Assembly (NCBI RefSeq): GCF_001267885.1
Contig: NZ_CP012382.1
Location: forward strand, 4,947,001 to 5,011,000
Reading direction: 5' to 3'
Length of the DNA: 64,000 bases
Source: Streptomyces ambofaciens ATCC 23877
GTDB taxonomy: Bacteria > Actinomycetota > Actinomycetes > Streptomycetales > Streptomycetaceae
Each line of letters begins with the position of its first letter. Positions within the stretch are counted from its first letter, which is position 1. The notes below the pieces were generated by a model. It was not told the DNA's origin. It saw nothing but the letters and a program-made list of their open reading frames with translations, and made no database searches. Below are positions 24,434 to 32,523 of the stretch, piece by piece. A program made the position numbers and the translations under genes.

Positions 24434-26773
24434 TCAGGACGGACCGAAGGTCTTCCGCAGTTCCTCGATGTTCGACCGGGTGGTCTTCCACAGGATTTCC
24501 TGCGCGGCGTGCACGTCGGCCACGGCGGCCGCGTGGTCGTCGAGGATCGACGACGCCCGCTCCGTGAGCCGGGGCCCCAGCTCCCGGTCGTGCACGGACA
24601 GCCCCCACTCCGGGCGGCCGATGTCGGACAGGAAGTAGGCGAGCTTGGGGTGCGAGACGAGGCTGAGGATCGGGGTGCCGCAGCCGAACGGGATCATCCC
24701 GGCGTGCCCGCGCATCCCGATCACCAGCCGCGCGCTGCCGTACAGCGCGCGGACGGTGTCGTTCGACATGTCGTACAGCTGCTCCACGGGCAGCGCGATG
24801 CCGTGTTCCCGGCGCAGGTCGTGCACGAACTTCTCGTCGGCCGGCATGTGGGCCGCGTACCGTACGTCGGCCCGCTCCCGCAGGCTGCGCAACGCGGTGG
24901 CCGTCTGCGTGAGGAAGTGGCCGTAGTCGTGGCCGAACCGCAGGCCCGCGCGGTCGTACGCACAGTTGACCAGGACGGTGTCGGACCGCTCCACCGAGGC
25001 GAACCGCTCCGGGTCCAGGCGCCGGGCCACCGTGGTCGGACAGGGCTGGTAGCGCACCCGGTCGCGCAGCCCGGCGGGGAGCAGCTCGCGGACCCGGTCG
25101 ATGGAGCCGTGGTTGCGCAGCCCGAAGAACGCCGACCGCTCGACCAGGACCCGCAGGCTCTCGGCGAACCGGCCCCGGCGGTAGAGCTGCCCGTCGAAGA
25201 CGTTGTAGCCGACCGCGAACACCGCCAGGGGCGCGCTCACGCGGGCCAGCAGGTCGTCCGGGATGTTCCACTGCCAGTGGCTGTTGCCGTTGGGGGAGGT
25301 GTCCGGGAGGAAGAGCCCGCCGCCTCCGACGACGATCCCGCGCCGCGCGTTCAGCTGCTCCAGTGCCTCCTCGTCCACCAGCCGGTGCACCGGCTGCTGG
25401 TACCAGCGGCGCGGGCCGGTGTCGTCCTCGAAGCAGCTGCGCACCGCCTCGGGCAGGACCTTGTCCCCGGCGTTCTCCTGTCCCTCCGCGAACAGCGCCA
25501 CGTGCGCCAGCTGCCGCGCGGGGGTGTCGCCCGGCCGCCGCGGCTCGGGTACGTCCGGACGGGTGCGGACGTACCAGCTGTGGCAGCCGCCGTCCGTCGG
25601 GTCGGCGTCCAGGCCCTCGCGGGCGTAGGCGTGCGCCTGCGCCTCCCGCCCGCGGAGCCAGGCCAGGCGGGCGAGCTGCGCGAAGGCGCGGGGCGCGACG
25701 TCGGGGGAGGCCGCCGCCAGCAGCAGATGCGCCTCGGCCTCGTCGTAGCGCGACAGCGCCATCAGGCAGACACCGAGCGTCTCGTGGCAGCGGGGCGCGT
25801 CCAGCCGGTCGCCCACGACCGGGGCGAGCACCGCGACGGCCTCGTCGTAGCGGCCCTGCTGACGGTGGACGTCGGCGACCGTGCGGGCGAGGTCGAGGGA
25901 GGGGCGGGCGGCGAGCAGGGGCGGCGCGCAGTGCGCCAGCAGGTCGGGGTGCTTGCGGCCGGGCAGGGCGCAGTAGGCGGCCCGGAACTCCTCGTCGCTC
26001 ATCTCGAAGCGGCGCCACGCCTCGGTGGCCGGACCGTACCCGGGTGCGCCGGTGCCGACCGGTCCGGTGAAGCGCAGGACGGCGACGTGTCCGGGCACCG
26101 GGGTGTCGTCGTGCAGGCGGCGGGCGAGGAAGTCGTACCGGGCGTCGAGCGGGGCCAGCGCGCCGGCGAGCGCCGGGCCGAGGTCGTCGCCGGTGACATC
26201 GGCCGGCCGGTCCGTCAGGGCGTCGTCCACGTCGGCACGCTGGATGACCAGCAGGCCGTCCGGCAGCACGGCACGTCGCTCCCCGGCCTCCCCGGCGCAC
26301 AGCAACTGCCGTACGGCACCGACGCCGTGGCGCATCCGCAGCAGCTCGTCGAGGGAGCCCAGGACGATCGTGGCGGGGGTGAGGGCGACGACGGTGTCGT
26401 ACCCCTCCAGCCGGAAGACGTCCGTACGGTCCTTTGCCCTCCGCGTGACGAGGCGGGGGTGCAGCCGCCGTGCCGCGTCGAACGAGGCGTCGGGCAGGCC
26501 GGGGTGGAGGACCACGAAGTCCTCGCACACCCCCGGGTTGGTCAGCGCCAGGCTGCGGAGCAGTGTGGCCAGGCCGGGCAGGCCGTCCCGGTCGGTGTGG
26601 ACGGCGAAGGCGATCCGGCGTCTGCCGGTGACGGCGCTGCGGTCGTCCGCGACGGAGACGGAGCGCCCGGAGACGGAGGACCCGGGGACGGAAGACCCGG
26701 AGACGTGGGCCCCGGAGACGGAGGACCCGGAGACGTGGGACCCGGGGGAGGAGGGCTCGGGGGAAGGGGTCAT
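24434..26773 (-). CDS. Three-part protein: degenerate GT8-like, TPR-like and polysaccharide pyruvyltransferase domains
   Basis: A 779-residue fusion. After a repetitive Ser/Gly/Val tail (about 10-42), residues 50-260 resemble a GT8 glycosyltransferase, but the usual LDADT metal motif reads LTPAT (131-135) followed by IVLGSLDELL. Residues about 290-410 look like TPR-type helices (QQGRYDEAVAVLAPVV, LSRYDEAEAHLLLAAA). The C-terminal half is a polysaccharide pyruvyltransferase domain: GQENAGDKVLPEAV, GIVVGGGGLFLPD, and near the end IGMRGHAGMIPFGCGTPILSL. It would add a ketal pyruvate or act as a related transferase. ATG at 26773 overlaps the stop of the preceding gene (ATGA). Fused layout and lost DxD make the N-terminal part probably non-catalytic. 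Confidence 0.82.
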   Translation of the reverse strand: MTPSPEPSSPGSHVSGSSVSGAHVSGSSVPGSSVSGRSVSVADDRSAVTGRRRIAFAVHTDRDGLPGLATLLRSLALTNPGVCEDFVVLHPGLPDASFDAARRLHPRLVTRRAKDRTDVFRLEGYDTVVALTPATIVLGSLDELLRMRHGVGAVRQLLCAGEAGERRAVLPDGLLVIQRADVDDALTDRPADVTGDDLGPALAGALAPLDARYDFLARRLHDDTPVPGHVAVLRFTGPVGTGAPGYGPATEAWRRFEMSDEEFRAAYCALPGRKHPDLLAHCAPPLLAARPSLDLARTVADVHRQQGRYDEAVAVLAPVVGDRLDAPRCHETLGVCLMALSRYDEAEAHLLLAAASPDVAPRAFAQLARLAWLRGREAQAHAYAREGLDADPTDGGCHSWYVRTRPDVPEPRRPGDTPARQLAHVALFAEGQENAGDKVLPEAVRSCFEDDTGPRRWYQQPVHRLVDEEALEQLNARRGIVVGGGGLFLPDTSPNGNSHWQWNIPDDLLARVSAPLAVFAVGYNVFDGQLYRRGRFAESLRVLVERSAFFGLRNHGSIDRVRELLPAGLRDRVRYQPCPTTVARRLDPERFASVERSDTVLVNCAYDRAGLRFGHDYGHFLTQTATALRSLRERADVRYAAHMPADEKFVHDLRREHGIALPVEQLYDMSNDTVRALYGSARLVIGMRGHAGMIPFGCGTPILSLVSHPKLAYFLSDIGRPEWGLSVHDRELGPRLTERASSILDDHAAAVADVHAAQEILWKTTRSNIEELRKTFGPS
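26658..26762. repeat. 15-bp tandem repeat in the N-terminal coding region
   Basis: Seven units of 15 bp close to ACGGAGGACCCGGAG (plus strand), in frame with the minus-strand gene, encoding pentapeptides such as GSSVS, GAHVS and GSSVP. Unit number can change without shifting the frame. Confidence 0.9.
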
Positions 26774-28035
26774 CGCAGGGCGATCCTCATCTTGCTGTCG
26801 TCGACGTGCGTGGCGCGGTCCATGACCCATTCGGCCTCCCTCGGCCGCAGCCGGCCGGGCAGGGTGAAGCCGATCAGGTCCAGGCGAGGACTCGCGTCCA
26901 GGAAGTCCAGGAGCCTGAGCACGGTGAAGGCGGTCGTCGGGGCCGGGCCCCAGCCGTCCTCGCCCAGCAGCGCCGGGTCGCTCAGGGGCCGGCGCAGGGA
27001 GGCGTCACCGACGTGTTCCTGCGCTCCGGGCACGAGCCGCTGCCGGGTGGCGCGGCGCCAGTCGGCGGCCGGGTCGCCGAACACGAGCCGGACACCGGCC
27101 CGCTGCGTCCAGGCAGGCCCCTCCCACGGGGCGTCGCCCCGCAGCGAGACGGCGTGCAGACCGGTGCGCTCGCCGGTGCCCCCGGCGCGGATGCGGAAGG
27201 CGTCGCAGCGCACCACCAGGTCGTAGCGGTCGATCTCGGTGCCCAGCGCACTCCCGGCCACGTCGCCGGCGTTCGCGACCAGGCACACCGTCCGCCCCGC
27301 GACGAGGCCCCGCAGACCGCCGACGCCGATCGGCGTGCTGCCGCCCAGCGTCGGGTCCGGCATCCCGGGGCGCTCGACGAGCCGCCGGTAGCCGCCGTAC
27401 AGCTCAAGGAGGCGCCGCACCGCGGGGTCGCCGGGACCGTGCTCGGCCACCATCGCCCGCACGTACGCGGCCAACCGCGGCGCGACGACCGCGGTGGTCG
27501 TGTCGGGCTGCCCGAGCAGGTCGCGCAGCGGCGCGCCGGCCTCGGGGAAGAGCGCGAGGGCCGCGTCGAGGCACTCGCGCCGGCGCCGCAGGGTGTCCGT
27601 CCTGCGGGCGACCTCGGGCGCGGGGGTGCCGCCGTTCAGCAGCGTGGTGTAGCGCTCGTAGCACTCCAGCGCCTCATGACCGCGGCCCAGCCCGTCCAGG
27701 GCCAGGCCGCGCAGCCGCCACGCCCCCTTGGACCGCCGCCGGATCATGGCCGACGTCTCGGCGACGCCCAGCGCGAGACGCAGTTCGCGCTCCCCGCCGG
27801 CCTCCAGCGCGCGCTCGCCGACCTGGAGCAGGGCGTCGAAGGGGTCGGCCGACGGGCTGTCCAGGGAGGCCGCGAAGGCCCCGATGGCCTGGGTGAGCCG
27901 GGCCCGCGGGGGAGCGGACCCCGCGCCCTGCGCCGCGAGGTGCTCCCCGCACAGGCGCATGCCCCGCGCGTACAGCGCCGGTTCGGCGGCCTCTTTCTGC
28001 CGCACCTTGAACAGTCCCGCCAGGGGCTTCGTCAT
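26770..28035 (-). CDS. GT29 sialyltransferase-like protein with N-terminal helical repeat region
   Basis: About 421 residues. The N-terminal part (about 20-165) is helical with TPR character (GLALDGLGRGHEALECYERY). The C-terminal half carries segments that resemble the sialylmotifs of GT29: TVCLVANAGDVAGSALGTEI followed by DRYDLVVRCDAF resembles the large motif, and GPAPTTAFTVLRLLDF followed by LDLIGF resembles the small motif; HVDDSK near the end may be the last motif. Numbering here counts from the GTG at 28044, the alternative start three codons upstream. GT29 enzymes use CMP-sialic acid, which fits the CMP-nonulosonate synthetase nearby. The stop overlaps the next gene's ATG. Family assignment is by pattern, not by a search. 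Confidence 0.68.
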   Translation of the reverse strand: MTKPLAGLFKVRQKEAAEPALYARGMRLCGEHLAAQGAGSAPPRARLTQAIGAFAASLDSPSADPFDALLQVGERALEAGGERELRLALGVAETSAMIRRRSKGAWRLRGLALDGLGRGHEALECYERYTTLLNGGTPAPEVARRTDTLRRRRECLDAALALFPEAGAPLRDLLGQPDTTTAVVAPRLAAYVRAMVAEHGPGDPAVRRLLELYGGYRRLVERPGMPDPTLGGSTPIGVGGLRGLVAGRTVCLVANAGDVAGSALGTEIDRYDLVVRCDAFRIRAGGTGERTGLHAVSLRGDAPWEGPAWTQRAGVRLVFGDPAADWRRATRQRLVPGAQEHVGDASLRRPLSDPALLGEDGWGPAPTTAFTVLRLLDFLDASPRLDLIGFTLPGRLRPREAEWVMDRATHVDDSKMRIALR

Positions 28036-28238
28036 GCCTTCCACCGTTCTCCGACCGGAGGCCGAATGTGCCCCAGAGCGACGGGCCGCGGGTGGCTTCC
28101 CGGCACACGGCGGGTGAACACTGCCCCTCGCGGGGGCGACCGGACACCCCCGACCGCCCCGCCCCGCCGCCGGGCCCCCACCCGCCCCCGCCGGGCCCCC
28201 ACCCGCGCCCCCCGGCCGGGCCCCGCCGCGCGCCCTAC

Positions 28239-28302
28239 CTCACCGCGTCATCGCGTCACCGCGTCACCGGGGCACCGCCTCACCGCGTCACCGCCTCACC
28301 GC
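28239..28302. repeat. 8-bp tandem repeat overlapping a stop codon
   Basis: Eight consecutive 8-bp units close to GTCACCGC, the last of which includes the stop codon of the minus-strand gene ending at 28296. About 60 bp to the left, around 28167-28215, a C-rich segment carries two copies of CCGCCGGGCCCCCACCCGC. The region has no gene. Confidence 0.85.
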
Positions 28303-29630
28303 CCCATCGAGCGGCGCAGAGCCCGTGCCCGGCGGACCACCTTGCGGGCCGTCGAGTTGTGCGGCAGGAAGCCCAGGCGGGCCGGGATACCGCCCGGGAG
28401 GCCCAGCGAGGTGAGCCGGCGCTTCTTGAAGTAGCGCCAGGTGCGCGCGTCCAGACGCTCCCGCAGATACCTCTCGGCCGTCGGCCGCAGCTCCGGCAGC
28501 ACCTTCGGCTGCATCGCGAACCCGACGGTCCGCACCAGCGCGGCGAGCCCTTCGGTGTCCGTGCCCCGTCGGCCCTCGGTGACGGCGGCCGCGTCGGCCA
28601 GGTCCGGGAGGAGCGCGTCGACGATGGTGGCGGGGACGCGGTTGCTGTTCTCGTACGGTGTCAGCCGGTCCAGCAGCGTCTCGGTGCCGACCCGGGCCAC
28701 CGGCAGGCCGTACAGCGCGGACGCGGTGAGCAGGGCCGTGGAGAAACAGCCGACGACCAGCGCCGGACGCGTCCGCTGGAACAGCACCTCGGCGAGGACC
28801 GGCGTGTCCACCACCGTGAGGTCCACGCCGAGCCTGACGGCCTCCTCCTCCAGGGTCCGGGTGTAGCGGGCCGGCGCCGTGGGGTGCGGCTTGAACACCA
28901 GCCGCGTGTGCCCGAGCGCGGCGGCGCCGGTCAGCATCCGCACGTGCAGGTCCTCCTCCTCGTCGGCGGAGAGGATGCCGAGCGCCGACAGGTACTGGCC
29001 GAGCAGCACCGCGTGCCCCTCGGCCTCCGGCAGACCCGCACCGGTGCCCGCGAGTTCCGCCAGCACCTTGGTGAACGCCGGTGTCGGCACGATCTCGGGC
29101 TCGACGCCGAACTCGGTGAGCAGCAGCGGCGTGAGCCCCGGCACCAGGTCGAGGTGGAGCAGCCGCTCCACGCGCGTGCCGACCAGCGGGGCGAGTTTGG
29201 TGCGGGTGGGCCCGTAGCTCATCAGGCCGTCCGCGTAGACGGTCAGCGGCGCGTCGGTGAAGATCTGCGCCACCCCGAGCGCCGGGTGCACCTGGATCGA
29301 CTCCACGGCCAGGGCCACGTCGTCCTCGCCCAGCCCCCAGGCCAGCCGCAGGTGCCGCTCCCACATCGGCACGTCCTCCGGCCGCGGCGACCAGCCGCCC
29401 GGGTGGAAGGGGGCGATCGTCTCGTTCCACGACAGCACGTCGTCGAACCGGCCCCGCACCTGCTCGAACCCGGGCATCGCGTCCACGGACGGCGTCGTCT
29501 CCGGCGTCGCCGCGTTGTTGGAGACCAGCAGGATCCGCCGGTCGGCCGGTGCGAAGCAGCCGTTGTCCAGCGCCGCGGCCAGCGTGGCCGTGCCGTACAG
29601 CGTCGACACCAGGAAGATCTGCGTGGTCAC
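28296..29630 (-). CDS. Polysialyltransferase-like glycosyltransferase (cassette 2)
   Basis: A 444-residue paralog of the protein at 21966, colinear along its length: STLYGTATLAAALDNGCF, VYADGLMSYGPTR (DG at 134-135), VFKPHPTAPARYTR with His249-Pro250, and GCFSTALLTASALYG. The C-terminus is again basic (RKVVRRARALRRSMGR), suited to membrane contact. GTG at 29630 overlaps the TGA of the upstream GT2 gene (GTGA), so the two are coupled. As with cassette 1, the expected donor is a CMP-nonulosonic acid made by the genes at 32524-34736. The two copies might add different linkages or chain positions. Confidence 0.82.
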   Translation of the reverse strand: MTTQIFLVSTLYGTATLAAALDNGCFAPADRRILLVSNNAATPETTPSVDAMPGFEQVRGRFDDVLSWNETIAPFHPGGWSPRPEDVPMWERHLRLAWGLGEDDVALAVESIQVHPALGVAQIFTDAPLTVYADGLMSYGPTRTKLAPLVGTRVERLLHLDLVPGLTPLLLTEFGVEPEIVPTPAFTKVLAELAGTGAGLPEAEGHAVLLGQYLSALGILSADEEEDLHVRMLTGAAALGHTRLVFKPHPTAPARYTRTLEEEAVRLGVDLTVVDTPVLAEVLFQRTRPALVVGCFSTALLTASALYGLPVARVGTETLLDRLTPYENSNRVPATIVDALLPDLADAAAVTEGRRGTDTEGLAALVRTVGFAMQPKVLPELRPTAERYLRERLDARTWRYFKKRRLTSLGLPGGIPARLGFLPHNSTARKVVRRARALRRSMGR

Positions 29631-30616
29631 GCCGCCACCCCCTCGTCCGGCTGACCGGCCGTCGGACGGCGGCGCAGCCGCCGCAGCCGCGTGGCCCGCT
29701 CGGCGTCCATCGAGCCGAGCACCTCGTCCAGCGCGTCCTGCGGCATCCGCCGCAGCGCCGCCGCACTCCTCGCCTTCAGTATCCGGGCCACCGCGGGCTC
29801 GAACCGCTCGATGGAACCGAGGTGGTGGGAGATGATCGCGCAGTACGTGCGCACCGCCTTCGGCACCAGCCGGCCGGCGTCCTCGTCCCCGGCCGCCCCC
29901 GCCAGCACCTCGTCGAAGGCCCGGATGAAGTCGAGTTGGCGGACGTCACCGACCTGGGTGAGCGAGGACGCCACCCCGCGCCGGTAGAAGACACCGAGCA
30001 GCCCGGTCACCGCGAAGGAATCCGCCTCGCGGTGCAGCTTCCAGATCCAGGGCCGGTCCTCGGCCGTGCGCAGCCCGTCGGTGAAGTGCAGCAGACCGCG
30101 CTCGGCCAGCCGGCGGTGGTAGATCCCCGCCCACGCGTAGGCGTAGTCGACGGAGGTGGTGCGGTGCGCGGGGAGGATCGCGTCGCGCGGACGCAGCGCC
30201 ACGTTGCGGCGGCCGTGCGGTACGCGGTGCAGCGTGCGGACCCGCCCCGTGCACTGCACGTGGTCGGTGCGCACGAAGTCGACGCCGAGCCGCTCGATCG
30301 CCTCCACCAGCCGGTCGTAGTGGCCGGGCGCCAGCCAGTCGTCGCCGTCCAGGAAGGTGAGGTACTCGCCGCGCGCCCGGTCGATGCCGGTGTTGCGGGC
30401 GGTCGCCAGGCCACCGTTGCGCTCGTGTATGACCAGCACCGCCCCCGGCAGCTCCCGTTCGGCCCGCGCGAGGAGGTCCGCGGTCCCGTCGGTCGAGCAG
30501 TCGTCGACGAGAATGAATTCGACGTCGTCCCGCGCGTTGGCGCGCAGACTCCGCAGGGTGTCTGGTGTGTATTGCCGGACGTTGTAGAACGGCACGATGA
30601 CGGAGAGCTTGGGCAC
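29627..30616 (-). CDS. GT2-family glycosyltransferase (cassette 2)
   Basis: A 329-residue GT-A glycosyltransferase closely related to the one at 23325: PKLSVIVPFYNVRQYTPDTL, FILVDDCSTDGTADLL, NGGLATARNTGIDRARGEY, LTFLDGDDWLAPGHYD with the DxD motif, and RTAEDRPWIWKLH. The frame opens at 30739, but GTG at 30616 gives the same N-terminus as the paralog and is preferred despite a weak Shine-Dalgarno sequence. The C-terminal helical part also aligns (VPKAVRTYCAIISHHLG). It is coupled to the polysialyltransferase-like gene by a GTGA overlap. Its divergent promoter region (30617-30814) is shared with the plus-strand half of the cluster. Confidence 0.9.
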   Translation of the reverse strand: MPKLSVIVPFYNVRQYTPDTLRSLRANARDDVEFILVDDCSTDGTADLLARAERELPGAVLVIHERNGGLATARNTGIDRARGEYLTFLDGDDWLAPGHYDRLVEAIERLGVDFVRTDHVQCTGRVRTLHRVPHGRRNVALRPRDAILPAHRTTSVDYAYAWAGIYHRRLAERGLLHFTDGLRTAEDRPWIWKLHREADSFAVTGLLGVFYRRGVASSLTQVGDVRQLDFIRAFDEVLAGAAGDEDAGRLVPKAVRTYCAIISHHLGSIERFEPAVARILKARSAAALRRMPQDALDEVLGSMDAERATRLRRLRRRPTAGQPDEGVAA

Positions 30617-30814
30617 GTGAAAGACGTTAGGGGGCGGCCCGGCATTCGGCTTTACCTGAGCCTTGATACCGGGTGAACGCGGCGTGGCGAAGCGGTGAAG
30701 CGAACGTTTTTCCGGACGCCGGACGGCCCGATTCCCCATTCGGCGATGTGCTGTTCACCATTTGTTGGATTGCGGTTGGGCCCTTCCTAGAAATGGCTTC
30801 CTAGCGTCTACGAC
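30617..30814. promoter_or_regulatory. Divergent promoter region at the centre of the glycan cluster
   Basis: 198 bp of comparatively AT-richer sequence between divergent glycosyltransferase genes. Near the plus-strand start there is a direct repeat TTCCTAG-N7-TTCCTAG (30784-30804). No Shine-Dalgarno sequence precedes the plus-strand GTG, so that transcript may be leaderless. The promoter itself is inferred. Confidence 0.5.
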
Positions 30815-32158
30815 GTGCCAGCAAGTGCAACGAAGGCCCTGCGAGTCGCCGTCCTGGCGGACTCCGACACCCGGTGGAAATGGGGCGCGCTCACCGCGAG
30901 CCGCATCTCCCCCGGCGCCACGGAGATCCGCCTCGACGGCTACCTCCTGCGCGGCCGAGCCACCCCCACCCCCCGCCAGCTGCGGGAAGTCGGCGTCACC
31001 GCGGACACGCTCCGCGAGGTGACCGCCGTCGAGTTCCTGCGCGCCATGGGCGACGCGACCGGGGAGGAGTCCTACGACGTCCTCGTCCTCGCCCTGGTCG
31101 GCGGCGGCGTCCAGGCGATGCTGCACGGCCTCGGGCGCGTCTGGCAGGACCGCGCCGACCGCCCCGTGGTCGTCACCGGCTACGTCGGCGTCGTCTACGA
31201 GAAGCTCGCCGACGGCCTGCTGCTGCGGCACGGCGCCGACCTCGTCCTCGCCAACTCCCGTCAGGACGCGGACCGCTTCCGGGCCGTGTACGAGGGGGTC
31301 GGGGCGGACGCCTCCGCGGTGACCGAGGTCGCCCTGCCCTTCCTGGGCGGCGCCGACTACACCGGGGAACCGGACCGCGAGGGCGGGGAGCGCCCCTACA
31401 CGGTGGTCTTCGCCGCCCAGCCCTCCGTGCCGGACAACCGCAGGGACCGCACGTACCTCCTCGAACGGCTCATCCGGCACGCCCGCCGGCACCCCGAGCG
31501 AGAGGTGCTGCTGAAGCTGCGCTCCAAGCCCGGCGAGCACACCACGCACATCGAGGAGCTGCCGTACCAGAAGCTCGTGCAGCGGGCCGACCCGCCGCCC
31601 AACTTCCGCCTGGTCTACGGGCACATGGGCGAGGTCCTCGACCGCACCGACCTGCTGGTGACCATCAGCTCCACGGCCGCCCTGGAGTCCCTGCACCGCC
31701 GCATCCCCACGGTCGTCCTGTCCGACCTGGGCGTGCGCGAGGCGCTGGGCAACCACCACTTCGTCGGCTCCGGCTGCCTCGCCTCCTGGGAGCAGCTCGA
31801 CGAGGGGCACCGCCCGGTGCCCGACCCCGAGTGGGTCGCCCGGCAGGGAGTGGCGGCCGACGGCGGCTACGAGACCGCCTTCGACGAGGCCCGGGAACGC
31901 ATCGCCGGGCTGCTCGGAAGCCCCGGCGGGCTGCCCCCGCTGGCCCCGTACTACACACCGGTCACCGCCCCCGGCTACCTCCCCGGCATCCTCGCCCGCC
32001 ACCACCTCGGCCCGGACGGCGCACCCCTGCCCGGCGCGCCGGCCGCCGACAAGGAACCCGGCCCGGTCCGCCAGGTCGTACGCCGGGCCGCCCGCGGCGC
32101 CTACCGCCACGGCGTCCAGCGGGTCGCTCCGGTGATCCGGCGGATGGGGGAGCTGTGA
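30815..32158 (+). CDS. Putative GT-B glycosyltransferase (DUF6716-like)
   Basis: A 447-residue protein that resembles the DUF6716 putative glycosyltransferases found beside nonulosonate genes in actinobacteria; the family name is from memory. It looks like a two-lobed GT-B fold: LRVAVLADSDTRWKWGALTA opens the first lobe and VVTGYVGVVYEKLADGLLLR lies mid-protein. The second lobe contains TVVFAAQPSVPDNRRDR, EREVLLKLRSKPGEHTTHIE and LLVTISSTAALESLHRRIPT, comparable in position to the HP and ST motifs of polysialyltransferases. The C-terminus is basic. GTG start without an evident ribosome-binding site. Its TGA overlaps a GTG that opens a repeat-rich reading frame leading into the next gene. Confidence 0.7.
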   Translation: MPASATKALRVAVLADSDTRWKWGALTASRISPGATEIRLDGYLLRGRATPTPRQLREVGVTADTLREVTAVEFLRAMGDATGEESYDVLVLALVGGGVQAMLHGLGRVWQDRADRPVVVTGYVGVVYEKLADGLLLRHGADLVLANSRQDADRFRAVYEGVGADASAVTEVALPFLGGADYTGEPDREGGERPYTVVFAAQPSVPDNRRDRTYLLERLIRHARRHPEREVLLKLRSKPGEHTTHIEELPYQKLVQRADPPPNFRLVYGHMGEVLDRTDLLVTISSTAALESLHRRIPTVVLSDLGVREALGNHHFVGSGCLASWEQLDEGHRPVPDPEWVARQGVAADGGYETAFDEARERIAGLLGSPGGLPPLAPYYTPVTAPGYLPGILARHHLGPDGAPLPGAPAADKEPGPVRQVVRRAARGAYRHGVQRVAPVIRRMGEL

Positions 32159-32196
32159 GCGGGCCGATACCCGGGACCTCCGGGGTTCCCGAGCCG

Positions 32197-32358
32197 CCCG
32201 GGACTCCGCCGGTTCCGCCGACGTCCGGAGCCGCCACGGTTCCGCAGCCACCTGGGACTCCGCCGGTTCCGCCGCTGTCCGGAGCCGCCACGGTTCCCGA
32301 GCCACCTGGGACTCCGCCGGTTCCGCCGACGTCCGGAGCCGCCACGGTGCCTCAGCCA
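32197..32358 (+). repeat. 54-bp tandem repeat before the CMP-nonulosonate synthetase
   Basis: Three 54-bp units (32197-32250, 32251-32304, 32305-32358) plus a partial fourth, in an open frame that runs from GTG 32155 into the following enzyme. Each unit encodes an 18-residue Pro-rich peptide starting PGTPPVPP. Codons such as GTT, ACT, CCA and CCT are frequent here and rare in the neighbouring genes. Confidence 0.93.
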
Positions 32359-32523
32359 CCCGGGACCTCGACGGTTCCGCAGCCGACCGGGGCCCCCGTG
32401 GTTCCGCCGGACCCCGGGACGCCCGGGGCCCCGCAGACACCCGGCATCCCGCAGACACCCGGCATCCCGACGTTTCCGCGGCCGTCCGCGGCACCGGCGA
32501 CACCTGCGCAAGGAGCAGAACCC

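Noticed and set aside
24152..27226. Open frame of over 1,000 codons on the plus strand opposite the glycan genes
   Set aside because: It is antisense to several clear glycosyltransferase genes and its translation is Arg/Gly/Val-rich with no motif. High GC leaves such shadow frames open.
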